Assembly (NCBI GenBank): GCA_050945135.1
Contig: JBMNSJ010000015.1
Location: 1-42,724 of the forward strand
DNA length: 42,724 bases
DNA from: WRIS01 sp050945135
GTDB lineage: Bacteria; Actinomycetota; Coriobacteriia; Coriobacteriales; Eggerthellaceae
Direction: 5' to 3'
In this document: in pieces, positions 16,863 to 24,623 of the stretch
Layout of the letters: every line of letters starts with the position of its first letter
Position numbering within the stretch: the first letter of the stretch is position 1
Notes under the pieces: generated by a model
The model's input: only the letters and a program-made list of their open reading frames with translations
Databases searched by the model: none
What the model was told of the DNA's origin: nothing
Made by a program: the position numbers and the translations under genes

Positions 16863-17455
16863 TATTTGCCCCCTTCCTTCACAAAGAGCGATCGCACTTT
16901 GCTCGCAAAGGTTTTCGTGAGAGCAAAGAGTCCTTTAGAAACTGCGAGCACTCCAAAGAAGCAGAACAGTCCTATACCAACAAGAGCCAGCCCCGATCCG
17001 ACGGCGTACAGAGCGGTGAGCGGATGGGTAAAAGCGAGCATGGGAACTGCCGCTGCTGCTGTGGCAAGACCACCCACGACCAGCGCGAACACAACAAGCC
17101 ATAGACTAAGAATAACCATCCAGATAGCAAAATAGATACTAAAAACCGTCAAGATAAAAGCGAGGGCTACCGGTACCCAAATCGGCGAGAACAGCACCAG
17201 CAAAACAATATTAAGCGTTCGCGACCCTGTGTTTGCCCTTGCAATAGCCTTCGGCACAACAGGTGTTTCGTTGATGATTTGGATGGCGATGTCGTTGATA
17301 TTTCCTAGAGAAGAAACCGCCTCTTCTTCGCTCATTCCGTCTTCCATACGATCGTCAATCATCTCAGAATAATACGCGACCGACTGATCAATTTCGTACT
17401 GCGGCAAACGCTGTAGGGCTTCGCGCAGTTGCGTCAAAAAGTTGACTTTATCCAT
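16862..17455 (-). CDS. DUF1700 (HAAS domain) integral membrane protein
   Basis: A 197-residue protein. The first 65 residues form the helical DUF1700/HAAS domain (LTQLREALQRLP, IDQSVAYYSEMIDDRMEDGMSEEEAVSSLG). At least three to four hydrophobic helices follow between about 80 and 185. HAAS-domain proteins are co-encoded with PadR regulators and are thought to link the regulator to membrane proteins. The gene overlaps the PadR gene by 8 bp and the DUF4097 gene by 1 bp, a tightly coupled three-gene operon. AGGAGGAG precedes the ATG. Confidence 0.9.
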   Translation of the reverse strand: MDKVNFLTQLREALQRLPQYEIDQSVAYYSEMIDDRMEDGMSEEEAVSSLGNINDIAIQIINETPVVPKAIARANTGSRTLNIVLLVLFSPIWVPVALAFILTVFSIYFAIWMVILSLWLVVFALVVGGLATAAAAVPMLAFTHPLTALYAVGSGLALVGIGLFCFFGVLAVSKGLFALTKTFASKVRSLFVKEGGK

Positions 17456-17765
17456 TATTCACTCCTCCTATTATGTAATCGTGGAACGCAACGATGTCTG
17501 GCCATTCCGCGATGAACTCATTTAAGCGCGCAACACCTGTCTCGGTGATGCGGTAATACTTACGCAGTCGACCGTTGTGCTCTACCGAGTACACGATTAA
17601 ACACTGCGCTTGTTCAAGTCGTTTAAGAATCGGATAGAGAGTAGATTCCGTTAGACCGAGCTGATCGGGAACATCCTTGATAATTTGATACCCATAAGAA
17701 TCCTGACGAGCAAGTGCGGCAAGTACACAAGATTCTAGAAAGCCGCGTTTCAATTGTGGATCCAT
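17448..17765 (-). CDS. PadR-family transcriptional regulator
   Basis: A 105-residue single-domain winged helix of the short PadR type. It has KRGFLESCVLAALARQDSYGYQI, the recognition region LTESTLYPILKRLEQ and the wing GRLRKYYRIT, then a short C-terminal dimerisation helix. Short PadR proteins repress their own operon. AGGAGG lies 7 bases before the ATG. The promoter contains a long inverted repeat that fits a PadR dimer. The operon continues into the DUF1700 and DUF4097 genes, whose products are envelope associated. Confidence 0.93.
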   Translation of the reverse strand: MDPQLKRGFLESCVLAALARQDSYGYQIIKDVPDQLGLTESTLYPILKRLEQAQCLIVYSVEHNGRLRKYYRITETGVARLNEFIAEWPDIVAFHDYIIGGVNNG

Positions 17766-17782
17766 ACCAATACCTCCTTTTG

Positions 17783-17817
17783 CATAATACTATATGTCGC
17801 ATAGTATTATGTGTCAA
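17783..17817 (-). promoter_or_regulatory. Promoter and PadR operator of the envelope operon
   Basis: On the minus strand TTGACA (17817-17812), a 17-bp spacer and TATAGT (17794-17789) form a near-consensus promoter. The arms CATAATACTAT (17783-17793) and ATAGTATTATG (17801-17811) are a perfect 11-bp inverted repeat separated by 7 bp. They fill the spacer and the -10 box. A bound PadR dimer would block polymerase directly, and the start codon is only 18 bp further on. Confidence 0.8.
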
Positions 17818-17849
17818 CAGGTATTACCGTTTTGTCATAATTGAGGATT

Positions 17850-18998
17850 TTACGAGGTCAGGGAGATATACTCGTCAAGGCTTGAGCTAAGAATCGGCTC
17901 AATTTCCTGATTCCATTTACTCATTGGTGTCTCTGTAAAAAGCATGCCAAAGGTATTGAGTTTCTTAAAATCAGTCTTGCGCAAGGCAAGTACTTTCTGA
18001 AAGTGAGCTGCCAGTGCGTCATAATTAAAGCTATAAGCCCGATTAGCCTCAAAGCCAGGCTTGGTGAGCAAAATCATGGTATAGAGTTCATCATCTTTTT
18101 GCGAAAGAATACTCTCCCAGTCGGGGCGCTTATCTTCAAAAAAACAAGCATAGGTTTTGAAGCCATAGGCAAAATAGGCAACATCGGTTGTACAAAGACC
18201 CGCAAAACGCAGAGGATTAAACTCAATCGGTACAATACCGTCCGACTCATTTATACGCACTTCAACATGAAAAGGAAAATTACGAAGCTTAAACTCCTGA
18301 TTTGCTGCTTCAAGAAAAGCCCGCACTGCACACATGTTCTCAGTAAGGATAGTTTTCGAGGTGTAGTAAAGGCGATCAGACACATCATCGTTTCCCGCAA
18401 AATCATGGCGAAGAATGTTGAGAACTACTGGATGGCCTTCTGCATCAAAATAAGCATCGATTGCGTATTCTTCGCCATCAATATAGGACTCCACCAAAAA
18501 ACTGGCGTCGTTAACCACACTCTTACTATAGCCTTCATGCCAAGCCGATGAACTTGCAGCGATATCAGCTACCGCAGCCCGCCACTGTTCCTCGGTAAAA
18601 ACTGGATATATTCCTACGCTAAAAAACCCTGTTGCGGGCTTTATGACCACCGGATATTTCACGGATTCGGGATTTTGAGCTTGAAGGGATTCCAGATTGT
18701 ACTCCTCGAATACATAGTGAGGGAAAAGCGGTGTGAGGGCGCGCCTGCAAGCCGCCTTATCCTTGAACAGCTCGATTCCACGTACCGTATCTTCATGAGC
18801 GAATCTCTTGATATCTTCAAGATGTATTTCCGACAGAGCGCAGATGCGCTCCTCGGGCGAAAGAGGCTGCGACTGCATGTTAAGCGATCGACCCTGAGAA
18901 CAGCTGCGTGCAGCCGCATTATCAAATACAGGCTCTTGAGAGTTTTCGAGATAGTCAAGAACCTCATCTGACACGTAAAAATCGTCGAGCACAAACAT
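17850..18998 (-). CDS. ATP-grasp domain protein of unknown substrate
   Basis: A 382-residue ATP-grasp enzyme, a family that joins a carboxylate to an amine or thiol through an acyl-phosphate. The ATP-grasp core spans about 85-280. It has YPVVIKPATGFFSVGIY (nucleotide-binding Lys and loop), FLVESYIDGEEYAIDAYFD, and HVEVRINESDGIVPIEFNPLRFAG (metal-binding Glu and Asn). The N-terminal 80 residues and C-terminal 100 residues lack a family I recognise. It starts at ATG 18998 with AAAGGATGA as ribosome site. Neither neighbour is a peptide-biosynthesis gene, so the partner substrate is unknown. It appears monocistronic. Confidence 0.75.
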   Translation of the reverse strand: MFVLDDFYVSDEVLDYLENSQEPVFDNAAARSCSQGRSLNMQSQPLSPEERICALSEIHLEDIKRFAHEDTVRGIELFKDKAACRRALTPLFPHYVFEEYNLESLQAQNPESVKYPVVIKPATGFFSVGIYPVFTEEQWRAAVADIAASSSAWHEGYSKSVVNDASFLVESYIDGEEYAIDAYFDAEGHPVVLNILRHDFAGNDDVSDRLYYTSKTILTENMCAVRAFLEAANQEFKLRNFPFHVEVRINESDGIVPIEFNPLRFAGLCTTDVAYFAYGFKTYACFFEDKRPDWESILSQKDDELYTMILLTKPGFEANRAYSFNYDALAAHFQKVLALRKTDFKKLNTFGMLFTETPMSKWNQEIEPILSSSLDEYISLTS

Positions 18999-19092
18999 GA
19001 ATCATCCTTTCGCACATTCCAAAGCGACCCCTAGTATATCGCTTTAAATTGCACCATAAGCATAGCCGCTGTCAATCTGCACCACTTTTCTC

Positions 19093-19120
19093 TTGCACAT
19101 TGTCTAAGGAGGAGTAAGAT
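19093..19120 (+). promoter_or_regulatory. Possible promoter of the YczE-like gene
   Basis: TTGCAC (19093-19098), a 16-bp spacer and TAAGAT (19115-19120) lie 57 bp before the start of the downstream membrane-protein gene. The match is moderate. Confidence 0.35.
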
Positions 19121-19177
19121 AGTCAGTCGCGCCACAAAGATTCTCGTGGCTATCTAGCAAGGAAGGCAACCTGCATT

Positions 19178-19879
19178 ATGTTCAATCGAGAGAACATCCT
19201 TTGGATGATTCGTCGGCTTACGTCATATGGCTTTGGCCTTTTTCTTGTTGCCTTCGCGGTGTCACTTTCTGTAAAGTCGATGCTTGGCATCTCCCCCGCT
19301 ATGTCTGTTCCTTATGTTTGTAGCCTTATTGGTGAAATGAGCATGGGCGCTTTTACCATCCTCATTAATTGCGGCTTTATTCTGCTCCAAATTATTCTCA
19401 AAGGACGGGCCTTTGAGAAGCGCTACCTATTGCAAGTGCCTGTATCAATCGTTTTCGGCTTTATTGTTGACTTCACTAATATACTGGTAGGCTATTTGCC
19501 GGACGCACACAATTATGCCGCGCAATTAGTTTACTTATTTTTCAGCTTAAATACTATGGGATTTGGTTATGTATTCTACCTAACGCCCAACATCGTTCCC
19601 CTGCCTTCAGAAGGTGTTATGCAGGCTATCTCATATCGTTTTAAGATAAAAAATTCAACGGCGAAGCTCATTTGGGATCCGATATGCGTTGCTCTCACTA
19701 TTACGGCTTCGCTCGTATTTCTTGGAGGAATCTATGGCATTCGCGAGGGAACCATTATCGCAGCCTTCGGCAACGGATTATCTTTGAAGCTCTATCTCAA
19801 AATTTTTGGAGAGAAAGTCCACGATCGTTTTCTTTTCGCACCCAAAGGCGCTCGCCAGACAACTACCGTCCTTAGTTAA
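19178..19879 (+). CDS. YczE/YyaS/YitT-type membrane protein (DUF6198-like)
   Basis: A 233-residue membrane protein with five to six predicted helices (about 14-34, 52-72, 82-102, 112-130, 165-187, 192-205). The segments FGLFLVAFAVSLSVKSMLGISPAMSVPYV and NIVPLPSEGVMQAIS resemble the YczE family, in which a small residue-rich first helix is followed by an S/P motif. Some relatives have been suggested to be transporters, but no activity is established. The gene is alone on the plus strand between the ATP-grasp gene (divergent) and the CoA-transferase gene (convergent). A ribosome-like AAGGAAGG lies 12 bases upstream. Confidence 0.75.
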   Translation: MFNRENILWMIRRLTSYGFGLFLVAFAVSLSVKSMLGISPAMSVPYVCSLIGEMSMGAFTILINCGFILLQIILKGRAFEKRYLLQVPVSIVFGFIVDFTNILVGYLPDAHNYAAQLVYLFFSLNTMGFGYVFYLTPNIVPLPSEGVMQAISYRFKIKNSTAKLIWDPICVALTITASLVFLGGIYGIREGTIIAAFGNGLSLKLYLKIFGEKVHDRFLFAPKGARQTTTVLS

Positions 19880-19887
19880 AATGACAG

Positions 19888-19923
19888 GTGGCGCACAGGG
19901 GGGCTGCGAGTCCCGTGCGCCAC
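19888..19923. terminator. Bidirectional terminator between YczE-like and CoA-transferase genes
   Basis: GTGGCGCAC (19888-19896) pairs with GTGCGCCAC (19915-19923), extended by GGG/CCC across a bulged A. It sits 8 bp after one stop codon and 26 bp from the convergent stop codon. The T-tract is poor on both sides (TCATTTTAAC on the minus side), so efficiency is uncertain. Confidence 0.7.
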
Positions 19924-19949
19924 TCTCAAAAGAGGAATGCGTTTTATTG

Positions 19950-21236
19950 CTATTCGTCGGTTTTGGACCGTGGTCCAAAGCTCGGACGAAGGATGGTCTC
20001 AGACAACTCAGGACCATCGTAGGCTTTAACTGATCCCGACCCAATCATTGCGGCAACACTTGCCTGGTTGTAGCCAAAGTCGCTCAAGATTTCTTTCGTG
20101 TCATAACCAATTGGTCGGCTTCTTCGCAGAATAGGATCTCCTACCGAATCGAGGCGAACCGGGGTTGTAGGAATGATCCGCTCCCCAAATGCATCGTAAT
20201 CGAGCTTTCTTAAGATATCGTTGTCAAAAGCCTCTTGATCTTCTAACACATCTGATAACACATTGAGCTTTTGATAAGGAATTTCTTTCTCGCGGAAGAC
20301 CTTATCCCAGTACTCCCAATCTTGTTTTTTGAAAGCCTCTTCCATGAACTTAATGACTTCGGTATTGCCTCCACCGCCATTATTTATCGTGGCTGAATTG
20401 TTGTATCTCTCATCATCGACAAGATGCTCAAGCCCAATGGCGTTCATGGTGAGCTCAAAGAACATGTCATAGCTTCCAAAGCAAATCAGGAACCATACGC
20501 CATCTTTACTTTGATAAGTATTGTTGGTTGGGCACGTCATGTTGTAGCGAGACCGTGGCCATTCTTCGCCAAACTGCGATTGAGCAAGAGCAATCTGCAT
20601 CGCCCAGCAGGCACAATGGTAGAGATTAACCGTAACTTTATCGCCAACTCCTGTAAGATTTTTTCTTACAAGCGCAGCTAATAACCCCGACGTTAGCGCC
20701 ATCGAAGCGTTCCAATCTCCGAAGGCAGCTGGTACATTTACTGGTTGAAAATCTTCGCCCGCCTGAGGAAAGGACATATAAATTCCTCCTCGAGCAGAGA
20801 ACGCCGTGGCATCAAAACCCTTCGTATCTTTTTCAGGTCCGTACTCTCCATAACCCCTCATTTGTCCCCAAACAAGGTGAGGATGACGCTTATGAACTGC
20901 CTCGAAATCTAAGCCCAAACGCTCGAGGGCTTTATCTCGGAAACTCGTCACTAAAATGTCGCATTCTGCCAGCATTTCTTCTAGAAGGTTTCTTCCTTCA
21001 GGATCTTTCAAATTTACGCTGAGCCATTTTTTGTTGATAGAAGCTAGGTCAAAAGCAGGATCATCAACATCAGTTTTTTCCATTCCAAAAGCAGGACCAT
21101 TCGTACGATATTCGTCCCCACTGAATGGTTCAATTTTGTAAACTGTCGCACCCATTTCTCCAAGAATTCTTAAACAGGCAGGCGCAGCTACATAGCCTGT
21201 CAATTCTACAACTTTGATTCCCTCGAGTCCCCGCAT
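19950..21236 (-). CDS. Family III CoA-transferase (CaiB/BaiF family, FldA/HadA-like)
   Basis: A 428-residue acyl-CoA:carboxylate CoA-transferase. The N-terminal GIKVVELTGYVAAPA, the KIEPFSGDEYR loop and DLASINKKWLSVNLKDPEG match the family III fold. The expected catalytic Asp is Asp174 in AAFGDWNASM, aligned by eye with Asp169 of CaiB and formyl-CoA transferase. The segments TSFRDKALERLGLDFE, GQMRGYGEYGPEKDTKGFDATAFSARGG and GVGDKVTVNLYH look closest to FldA/HadA 2-hydroxyacyl-CoA transferases. However, no 2-hydroxyacyl-CoA dehydratase lies nearby. Start 21236 is chosen over the ATG 15 bp upstream because AGAGGTGA precedes it. The probable role is activation of the substrate handled by the neighbouring crotonases. 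Substrate unknown. Confidence 0.9.
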   Translation of the reverse strand: MRGLEGIKVVELTGYVAAPACLRILGEMGATVYKIEPFSGDEYRTNGPAFGMEKTDVDDPAFDLASINKKWLSVNLKDPEGRNLLEEMLAECDILVTSFRDKALERLGLDFEAVHKRHPHLVWGQMRGYGEYGPEKDTKGFDATAFSARGGIYMSFPQAGEDFQPVNVPAAFGDWNASMALTSGLLAALVRKNLTGVGDKVTVNLYHCACWAMQIALAQSQFGEEWPRSRYNMTCPTNNTYQSKDGVWFLICFGSYDMFFELTMNAIGLEHLVDDERYNNSATINNGGGGNTEVIKFMEEAFKKQDWEYWDKVFREKEIPYQKLNVLSDVLEDQEAFDNDILRKLDYDAFGERIIPTTPVRLDSVGDPILRRSRPIGYDTKEILSDFGYNQASVAAMIGSGSVKAYDGPELSETILRPSFGPRSKTDE

Positions 21237-21283
21237 GCAATCACCTCTCATACATTACGTGAGAAACTGTTTTCATTGGGGTC

Positions 21284-21326
21284 ATTATCGAGCCAAAAAC
21301 GGAATCTGTGAAATCAATTTATTCAA
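21284..21326 (-). promoter_or_regulatory. Promoter of the CoA-transferase gene with conserved activator-type dyad (copy 1)
   Basis: On the minus strand the dyad TTGAA-TAAA-TTGAT (21326-21313) is followed by exactly 23 nt, beginning with TTCACA (a -35-like box, 5/6), and then GATAAT (21289-21284). The expected start site is about 40 nt before the start codon. The 17-mer around the dyad is repeated identically upstream of the MFS gene at 27227. The site lies in the 343-bp gap facing the LysR gene, which otherwise shows nothing recognisable. Confidence 0.65.
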
Positions 21327-21579
21327 ACAAAACTTGATGTTTTTATCTAATGCAATAAAAAGAGAGAAAGGGTGTCATGAATCGTGAACTGGTGTTTTAT
21401 CGAAGACAATTCAAAATGTATCAAAGTGGTGCCACATGTCAATGCGAATGCGGACATTCATAAGCAACCATTACCAATACGGAGAAAAACGATTTGATAA
21501 AACCAATGACTACACCACAAATTGGCGGGTTTGTAGATGCTACAATCGACCAATAAGACTCGGCGAGAGTAGAACCACC

Positions 21580-22476
21580 ATGAACCTATCACATCTTTAT
21601 TACTTCAAAAAACTCGCAGAAGTTAAGAACTACACCTATGCCTCTGAAGAGTTATTCATTTCTCAACCAACCCTCTCTTTGGCGATTTCTAAACTTGAGA
21701 ATGAACTTGGAACCCCTTTGTTTCTTAGGCAAAAGGGGCAAGTTGAATTAACCGCCGAAGGGCAAGACTACTATCATTATGTAGCTGCTGCGCTTCAAAT
21801 GCTTGATAGAGGATCTCATCTCGTCAAAGATCGCGTCGGGGAGCTCAATAAATCAATAAAGCTTGGAGTAATATACTCTTCGCAAAGCAGACAATGGTCG
21901 GCAGCCATAGGGCACTTCCGTCAAAGCTGCGGAGACGATGTATTAATTAGCCTCAAGCAAACCACCACTCCAGGTGTTCTTCGAGATTTAAAAAAAGGAA
22001 CGGTTGATGTTGGCTTTAGCGGCATTATCGGCCCTGACTCAGACCTGATCTCTATCCCCTGCTGGTCGCAAAGCGTTACTCTTGCAGTCAACAAAGAGCA
22101 TCCCCTTGCAAATCGCAGCTCAATCTCACTCAAAGAACTCGAAGGCGAGGGAATCGTTTCTTATCGCCTTGACGGGCCACTCGGTCCAGAACTTTCCGCT
22201 CTCATAAAAGGCTACGATATCGATTTAAAAAGCTTTTACACCGACGAGATTTCTCTTTGCTCAATGGTAGCTGCCAACCCAAATCTCATCGCTATCACCT
22301 GTCACTCTTGGCTCGTGGATTCATTCAAAGACGAAATAAACACTATCCCTATCGAGGGGGCACCTAAGCGTTTTCGTCAGCTATACATGAGCTATCGCGC
22401 AGAAGAGCCAAAAACTAAAATCGTTTCTGACTTCATTAACCTTATCAAGGGCTATCCCTTCGAAGAACTCGAATAA
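21580..22476 (+). CDS. LysR-family transcriptional regulator
   Basis: A 298-residue regulator. The winged helix covers 1-65 (LSHLYYFKKLAEVKNYTYASEELFISQPTLSLAISKLENELGTPLF). The periplasmic-binding-like effector domain follows (SIKLGVIYSSQ, LKKGTVDVGFSGI, EISLCSMVAANPNLIAIT). ATG 21580 is preferred because the open frame upstream of it lacks LysR-like sequence and the family begins with this motif; GAGAGT lies upstream. It is divergent from the CoA-transferase gene and convergent with the first crotonase gene. It therefore probably controls this catabolic region, perhaps in response to the substrate or its CoA ester. Confidence 0.92.
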   Translation: MNLSHLYYFKKLAEVKNYTYASEELFISQPTLSLAISKLENELGTPLFLRQKGQVELTAEGQDYYHYVAAALQMLDRGSHLVKDRVGELNKSIKLGVIYSSQSRQWSAAIGHFRQSCGDDVLISLKQTTTPGVLRDLKKGTVDVGFSGIIGPDSDLISIPCWSQSVTLAVNKEHPLANRSSISLKELEGEGIVSYRLDGPLGPELSALIKGYDIDLKSFYTDEISLCSMVAANPNLIAITCHSWLVDSFKDEINTIPIEGAPKRFRQLYMSYRAEEPKTKIVSDFINLIKGYPFEELE

Positions 22477-22490
22477 GATCCAGATGCAAA

Positions 22491-22521
22491 AAAGATAGGG
22501 CCTTTTTCTGACCCTATCTTT
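22491..22521. terminator. Bidirectional terminator between the LysR and crotonase genes
   Basis: AAAGATAGGG (22491-22500) pairs perfectly with CCCTATCTTT (22512-22521) around an 11-nt loop. An A-rich flank on one side and TAT/T on the other give U-tracts in both directions. It serves the convergent ends at 22476 and 22548. Confidence 0.85.
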
Positions 22522-22547
22522 ATCACACACGATGTAAAAGTTGCTTT

Positions 22548-23336
22548 TTAGCGACCCTTCCATTCTGGTTTACGCTTTTGCGAAAAGGCAAGAGTTCCTT
22601 CTTGTGCGTCTTCGGTTCTCTTTGCTCCCGCATCAAACTCTGACATCATTCTCCAGCCATCAGACTCGGAGATGAAGCTCTTATCCATGCAGTCATATAT
22701 TGCAAGCTTAGTCATGCGAATAGCGACAGGACCATTCGCAATAATTGCTTGCGCAATATCGAGCGCCTCGTCAAGAAGCTTCTCTTCATCTACAGCACGA
22801 TTCACCAAACCCCAGGCCAGAGCCAATTCTGCATCTATAGGGCGCCCTGTCAAGAGGAGCTCTGTTGCATGCTTTAAGTGGATTGATCGACCTATGCGCA
22901 ATGGCGCTCCGCCGCCACCCGGAAACAGCGCATGACTAGTTTCTGGGAATCCAATCAGTCCATCACTAGAAATCAAGGCGATATCGGCAGCTAGGAGCAT
23001 TTCTGCTCCACCGCCAAAGACCTTCCCATTTGCGGCTACGATTATTGGCTTGGGACAGTAGTGCTTGGTCATGCCACCAAAACCCCAATCCTCTCGCCCA
23101 AAAGGAGCATGATAGGTTTTTGCATCATATTCTTTTAAGTCCGCTCCCGCGCAAAACACCTTGCCGGTATTGGTAAGGATGCATACACGAAGAGAATCGT
23201 TCGACTCAAAGCTACTTAATGCGTCGATAAGCTCGGCCCACATAGCAGAATTGATTGCGTTACGCGCCTCAGGCCTGTCCAGCGTGATAATAAAGGCGCC
23301 ATCCCGATTCTCGGTAGCAATATGCTGATAACTCAT
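22548..23336 (-). CDS. Enoyl-CoA hydratase/isomerase (crotonase) family protein 1
   Basis: A 262-residue crotonase. The oxyanion-hole segment FCAGADLKEYD and FGGGAEMLLAADIAL are present. The two acid residues expected for hydratases are seen as Glu in GGGAEM and Glu in IGFPETSHALFPGGGGA. The protein also has TGRPIDAELALAWGLVN and the family tail EGTLAFSQKRKPEWKGR. It resembles CaiD/EchA-type dehydratases or hydratases acting on CoA thioesters. It is the last gene of the minus-strand operon running from the MFS gene at 27227. A same-length paralogue lies at 27604-28392. The GFGGMTKHYCPKP insert is shared by both and marks them as one subfamily. Reaction direction and substrate are unknown. Confidence 0.9.
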   Translation of the reverse strand: MSYQHIATENRDGAFIITLDRPEARNAINSAMWAELIDALSSFESNDSLRVCILTNTGKVFCAGADLKEYDAKTYHAPFGREDWGFGGMTKHYCPKPIIVAANGKVFGGGAEMLLAADIALISSDGLIGFPETSHALFPGGGGAPLRIGRSIHLKHATELLLTGRPIDAELALAWGLVNRAVDEEKLLDEALDIAQAIIANGPVAIRMTKLAIYDCMDKSFISESDGWRMMSEFDAGAKRTEDAQEGTLAFSQKRKPEWKGR

Positions 23337-23401
23337 AAAGGTCCTCCGTCTTTCTTTCTTGCTATAGCCCTCAAGAAAAATCTAAGGGCTTAATAAAACT
23401 C

Positions 23402-23875
23402 TTACTTTGCTTTCGTTACTGCTTCAACAATAAAACCCAGCTTGTCCATCGAGTCGTAATAGGTAAACCGACTCTCTGGATTTATAAGCGAAGTGCCCTC
23501 CATCCATATGCCAATGCCTTTTTCTGCCATCAGCTCATTCGCCTTATCATGATCTTCCACATCAAAGCGAATATGATGAAGTCCGCTCATGCCCATCTCA
23601 AGGTAATCACTCCACACCGTCTTTTGATCTCCTATAGGCTCAAGCAGTTCGAGTTGCACGTTAAAGTAGTTATAAAAAGCAGCGTGTACTGGCGCATCAA
23701 TGATTTCGTCTTTGTAGAGACACTTCTTGTACACATACTCTCCGCCAGCATCAGGTTCTAAATCGAACACATCTTTCATCGCTGCCTTGGTTTTTTCAAT
23801 ATCAGGAACAACTATTCCTATCTGCACTACCTCTTTGAATAGGTCAGTGATTTTTACGACATCATGGTTCGACAT
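23402..23875 (-). CDS. VOC-family (glyoxalase/epimerase-like) protein
   Basis: A 157-residue vicinal-oxygen-chelate protein with two beta-alpha-beta-beta-beta modules. The expected metal ligands are His in GLHHIRFDVED, Glu in LELLEPIGD and Glu in GFIVEAV. The first-module position reads Gln (VVQIGIVVPD) instead of the commoner His, as also happens in some family members. Resemblance is greatest to methylmalonyl-CoA-epimerase-like proteins, so a role in epimerising or isomerising a CoA ester in this pathway is plausible but unproven. It lies between the crotonase gene and a small membrane-protein gene in the same operon. Confidence 0.8.
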   Translation of the reverse strand: MSNHDVVKITDLFKEVVQIGIVVPDIEKTKAAMKDVFDLEPDAGGEYVYKKCLYKDEIIDAPVHAAFYNYFNVQLELLEPIGDQKTVWSDYLEMGMSGLHHIRFDVEDHDKANELMAEKGIGIWMEGTSLINPESRFTYYDSMDKLGFIVEAVTKAK

Positions 23876-23917
23876 ATCTTTCCCTCCATTCGATAGTCAA
23901 AAACCTCTATTTACGGT

Positions 23918-23943
23918 GCAGGGCCATACTATGAAAGCCCTGC
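23918..23943 (-). other. Intergenic hairpin within the catabolic operon (a)
   Basis: GCAGGGC (23918-23924) pairs with GCCCTGC (23937-23943) around 12 nt, in the gap between the membrane-protein stop and the VOC start. There is no T-tract on the minus strand. It may tune transcript stability or allow partial termination. Confidence 0.45.
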
Positions 23944-23956
23944 CCTTTAATCTATT

Positions 23957-24535
23957 TCAAGCTTCGGCTTTTTTACTTGGAATGCAATGCTGCTCGAGGC
24001 AAGGCTTCTCCTCAAGAACTTTTTTCGACATGCGACGCTGCAAAAGAAGAAATACCGCCACGATAGGTGCCACCGGTTCAACAATCCCCACAATGAGATA
24101 GAGGCAAAACCAGATAACGCAGGCAATAGTTAGGATCAGGCTAATGCGCTTAACTGGCTTGGAGCTCGCATTATCATAGAACCAGGCAAAGCCATATAAG
24201 CTCATTGCAATGCTGCAAATACCCACCAAAAGGCAAAAGGCTGCTTCAGCTCTCATGAGAGTTGCAAGACTAAAGTCGTTGTAGAGAATTCCGCCGTAAG
24301 CAGTAAGCTCAAAAAAGGTCATCTCCTGACCCTGAAAATAAGACCATACAGCAAAGCCAATACAGGCTAAAATTGCGATTACGCCCCAAAACAGATAGGC
24401 ATTAAAAAGGTGATGCATCTGCGTGCGCGTCCGCGTCATTGGAAAGCCATCATCGCCAATTTTCAATCCCTCGAAGTCAAAACTGCATTGCTCGGTATTT
24501 TCGTTTACGCTTGCGTCATCCTTACTCTTTTTCAT
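23957..24535 (-). CDS. Small integral membrane protein of unknown function
   Basis: A 192-residue protein with a polar N-terminus (1-45), then about four hydrophobic helices (47-68, 92-118 region, 130-150) separated by short loops, and a charged, Cys-containing tail (KKVLEEKPCLEQHCIPSKKAEA). I do not recognise a family. It is co-directional with the Gfo/Idh and VOC genes and flanked by hairpin-containing gaps of 81-88 bp, so it probably belongs to the same operon. It could assist the MFS transporter or sense the substrate, but the sequence gives no proof. Confidence 0.7.
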   Translation of the reverse strand: MKKSKDDASVNENTEQCSFDFEGLKIGDDGFPMTRTRTQMHHLFNAYLFWGVIAILACIGFAVWSYFQGQEMTFFELTAYGGILYNDFSLATLMRAEAAFCLLVGICSIAMSLYGFAWFYDNASSKPVKRISLILTIACVIWFCLYLIVGIVEPVAPIVAVFLLLQRRMSKKVLEEKPCLEQHCIPSKKAEA

Positions 24536-24574
24536 TGCCTCTCACACTCCTCTTGCGCAGCCGGGTAGTTCCTT

Positions 24575-24608
24575 CCATTCTCCCCTACAGAGGCGCAGGG
24601 GAGAATGG
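24575..24608 (-). other. Intergenic hairpin within the catabolic operon (b)
   Basis: CCATTCTCCCCT (24575-24586) and AGGGGAGAATGG (24597-24608) form a perfect 12-bp stem with a 10-nt loop, between the oxidoreductase stop and the membrane-protein start. It lacks a U-tract on the minus strand, so it is more likely an RNA-stabilising or processing element than a full terminator. Confidence 0.55.
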
Positions 24609-24623
24609 GAAAACGTTTTATTC

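Noticed and set aside
18003..18551. 182-codon plus-strand frame opposite the ATP-grasp gene
   Set aside because: Antisense shadow of a gene with clear ATP-grasp motifs; the translated sequence is not protein-like.
19950..21236. Assignment as CaiB (carnitine) or FldA (phenyllactate)
   Set aside because: Family III identity is clear, but neither the carnitine genes nor a 2-hydroxyacyl-CoA dehydratase is nearby, so a specific gene name is not justified.
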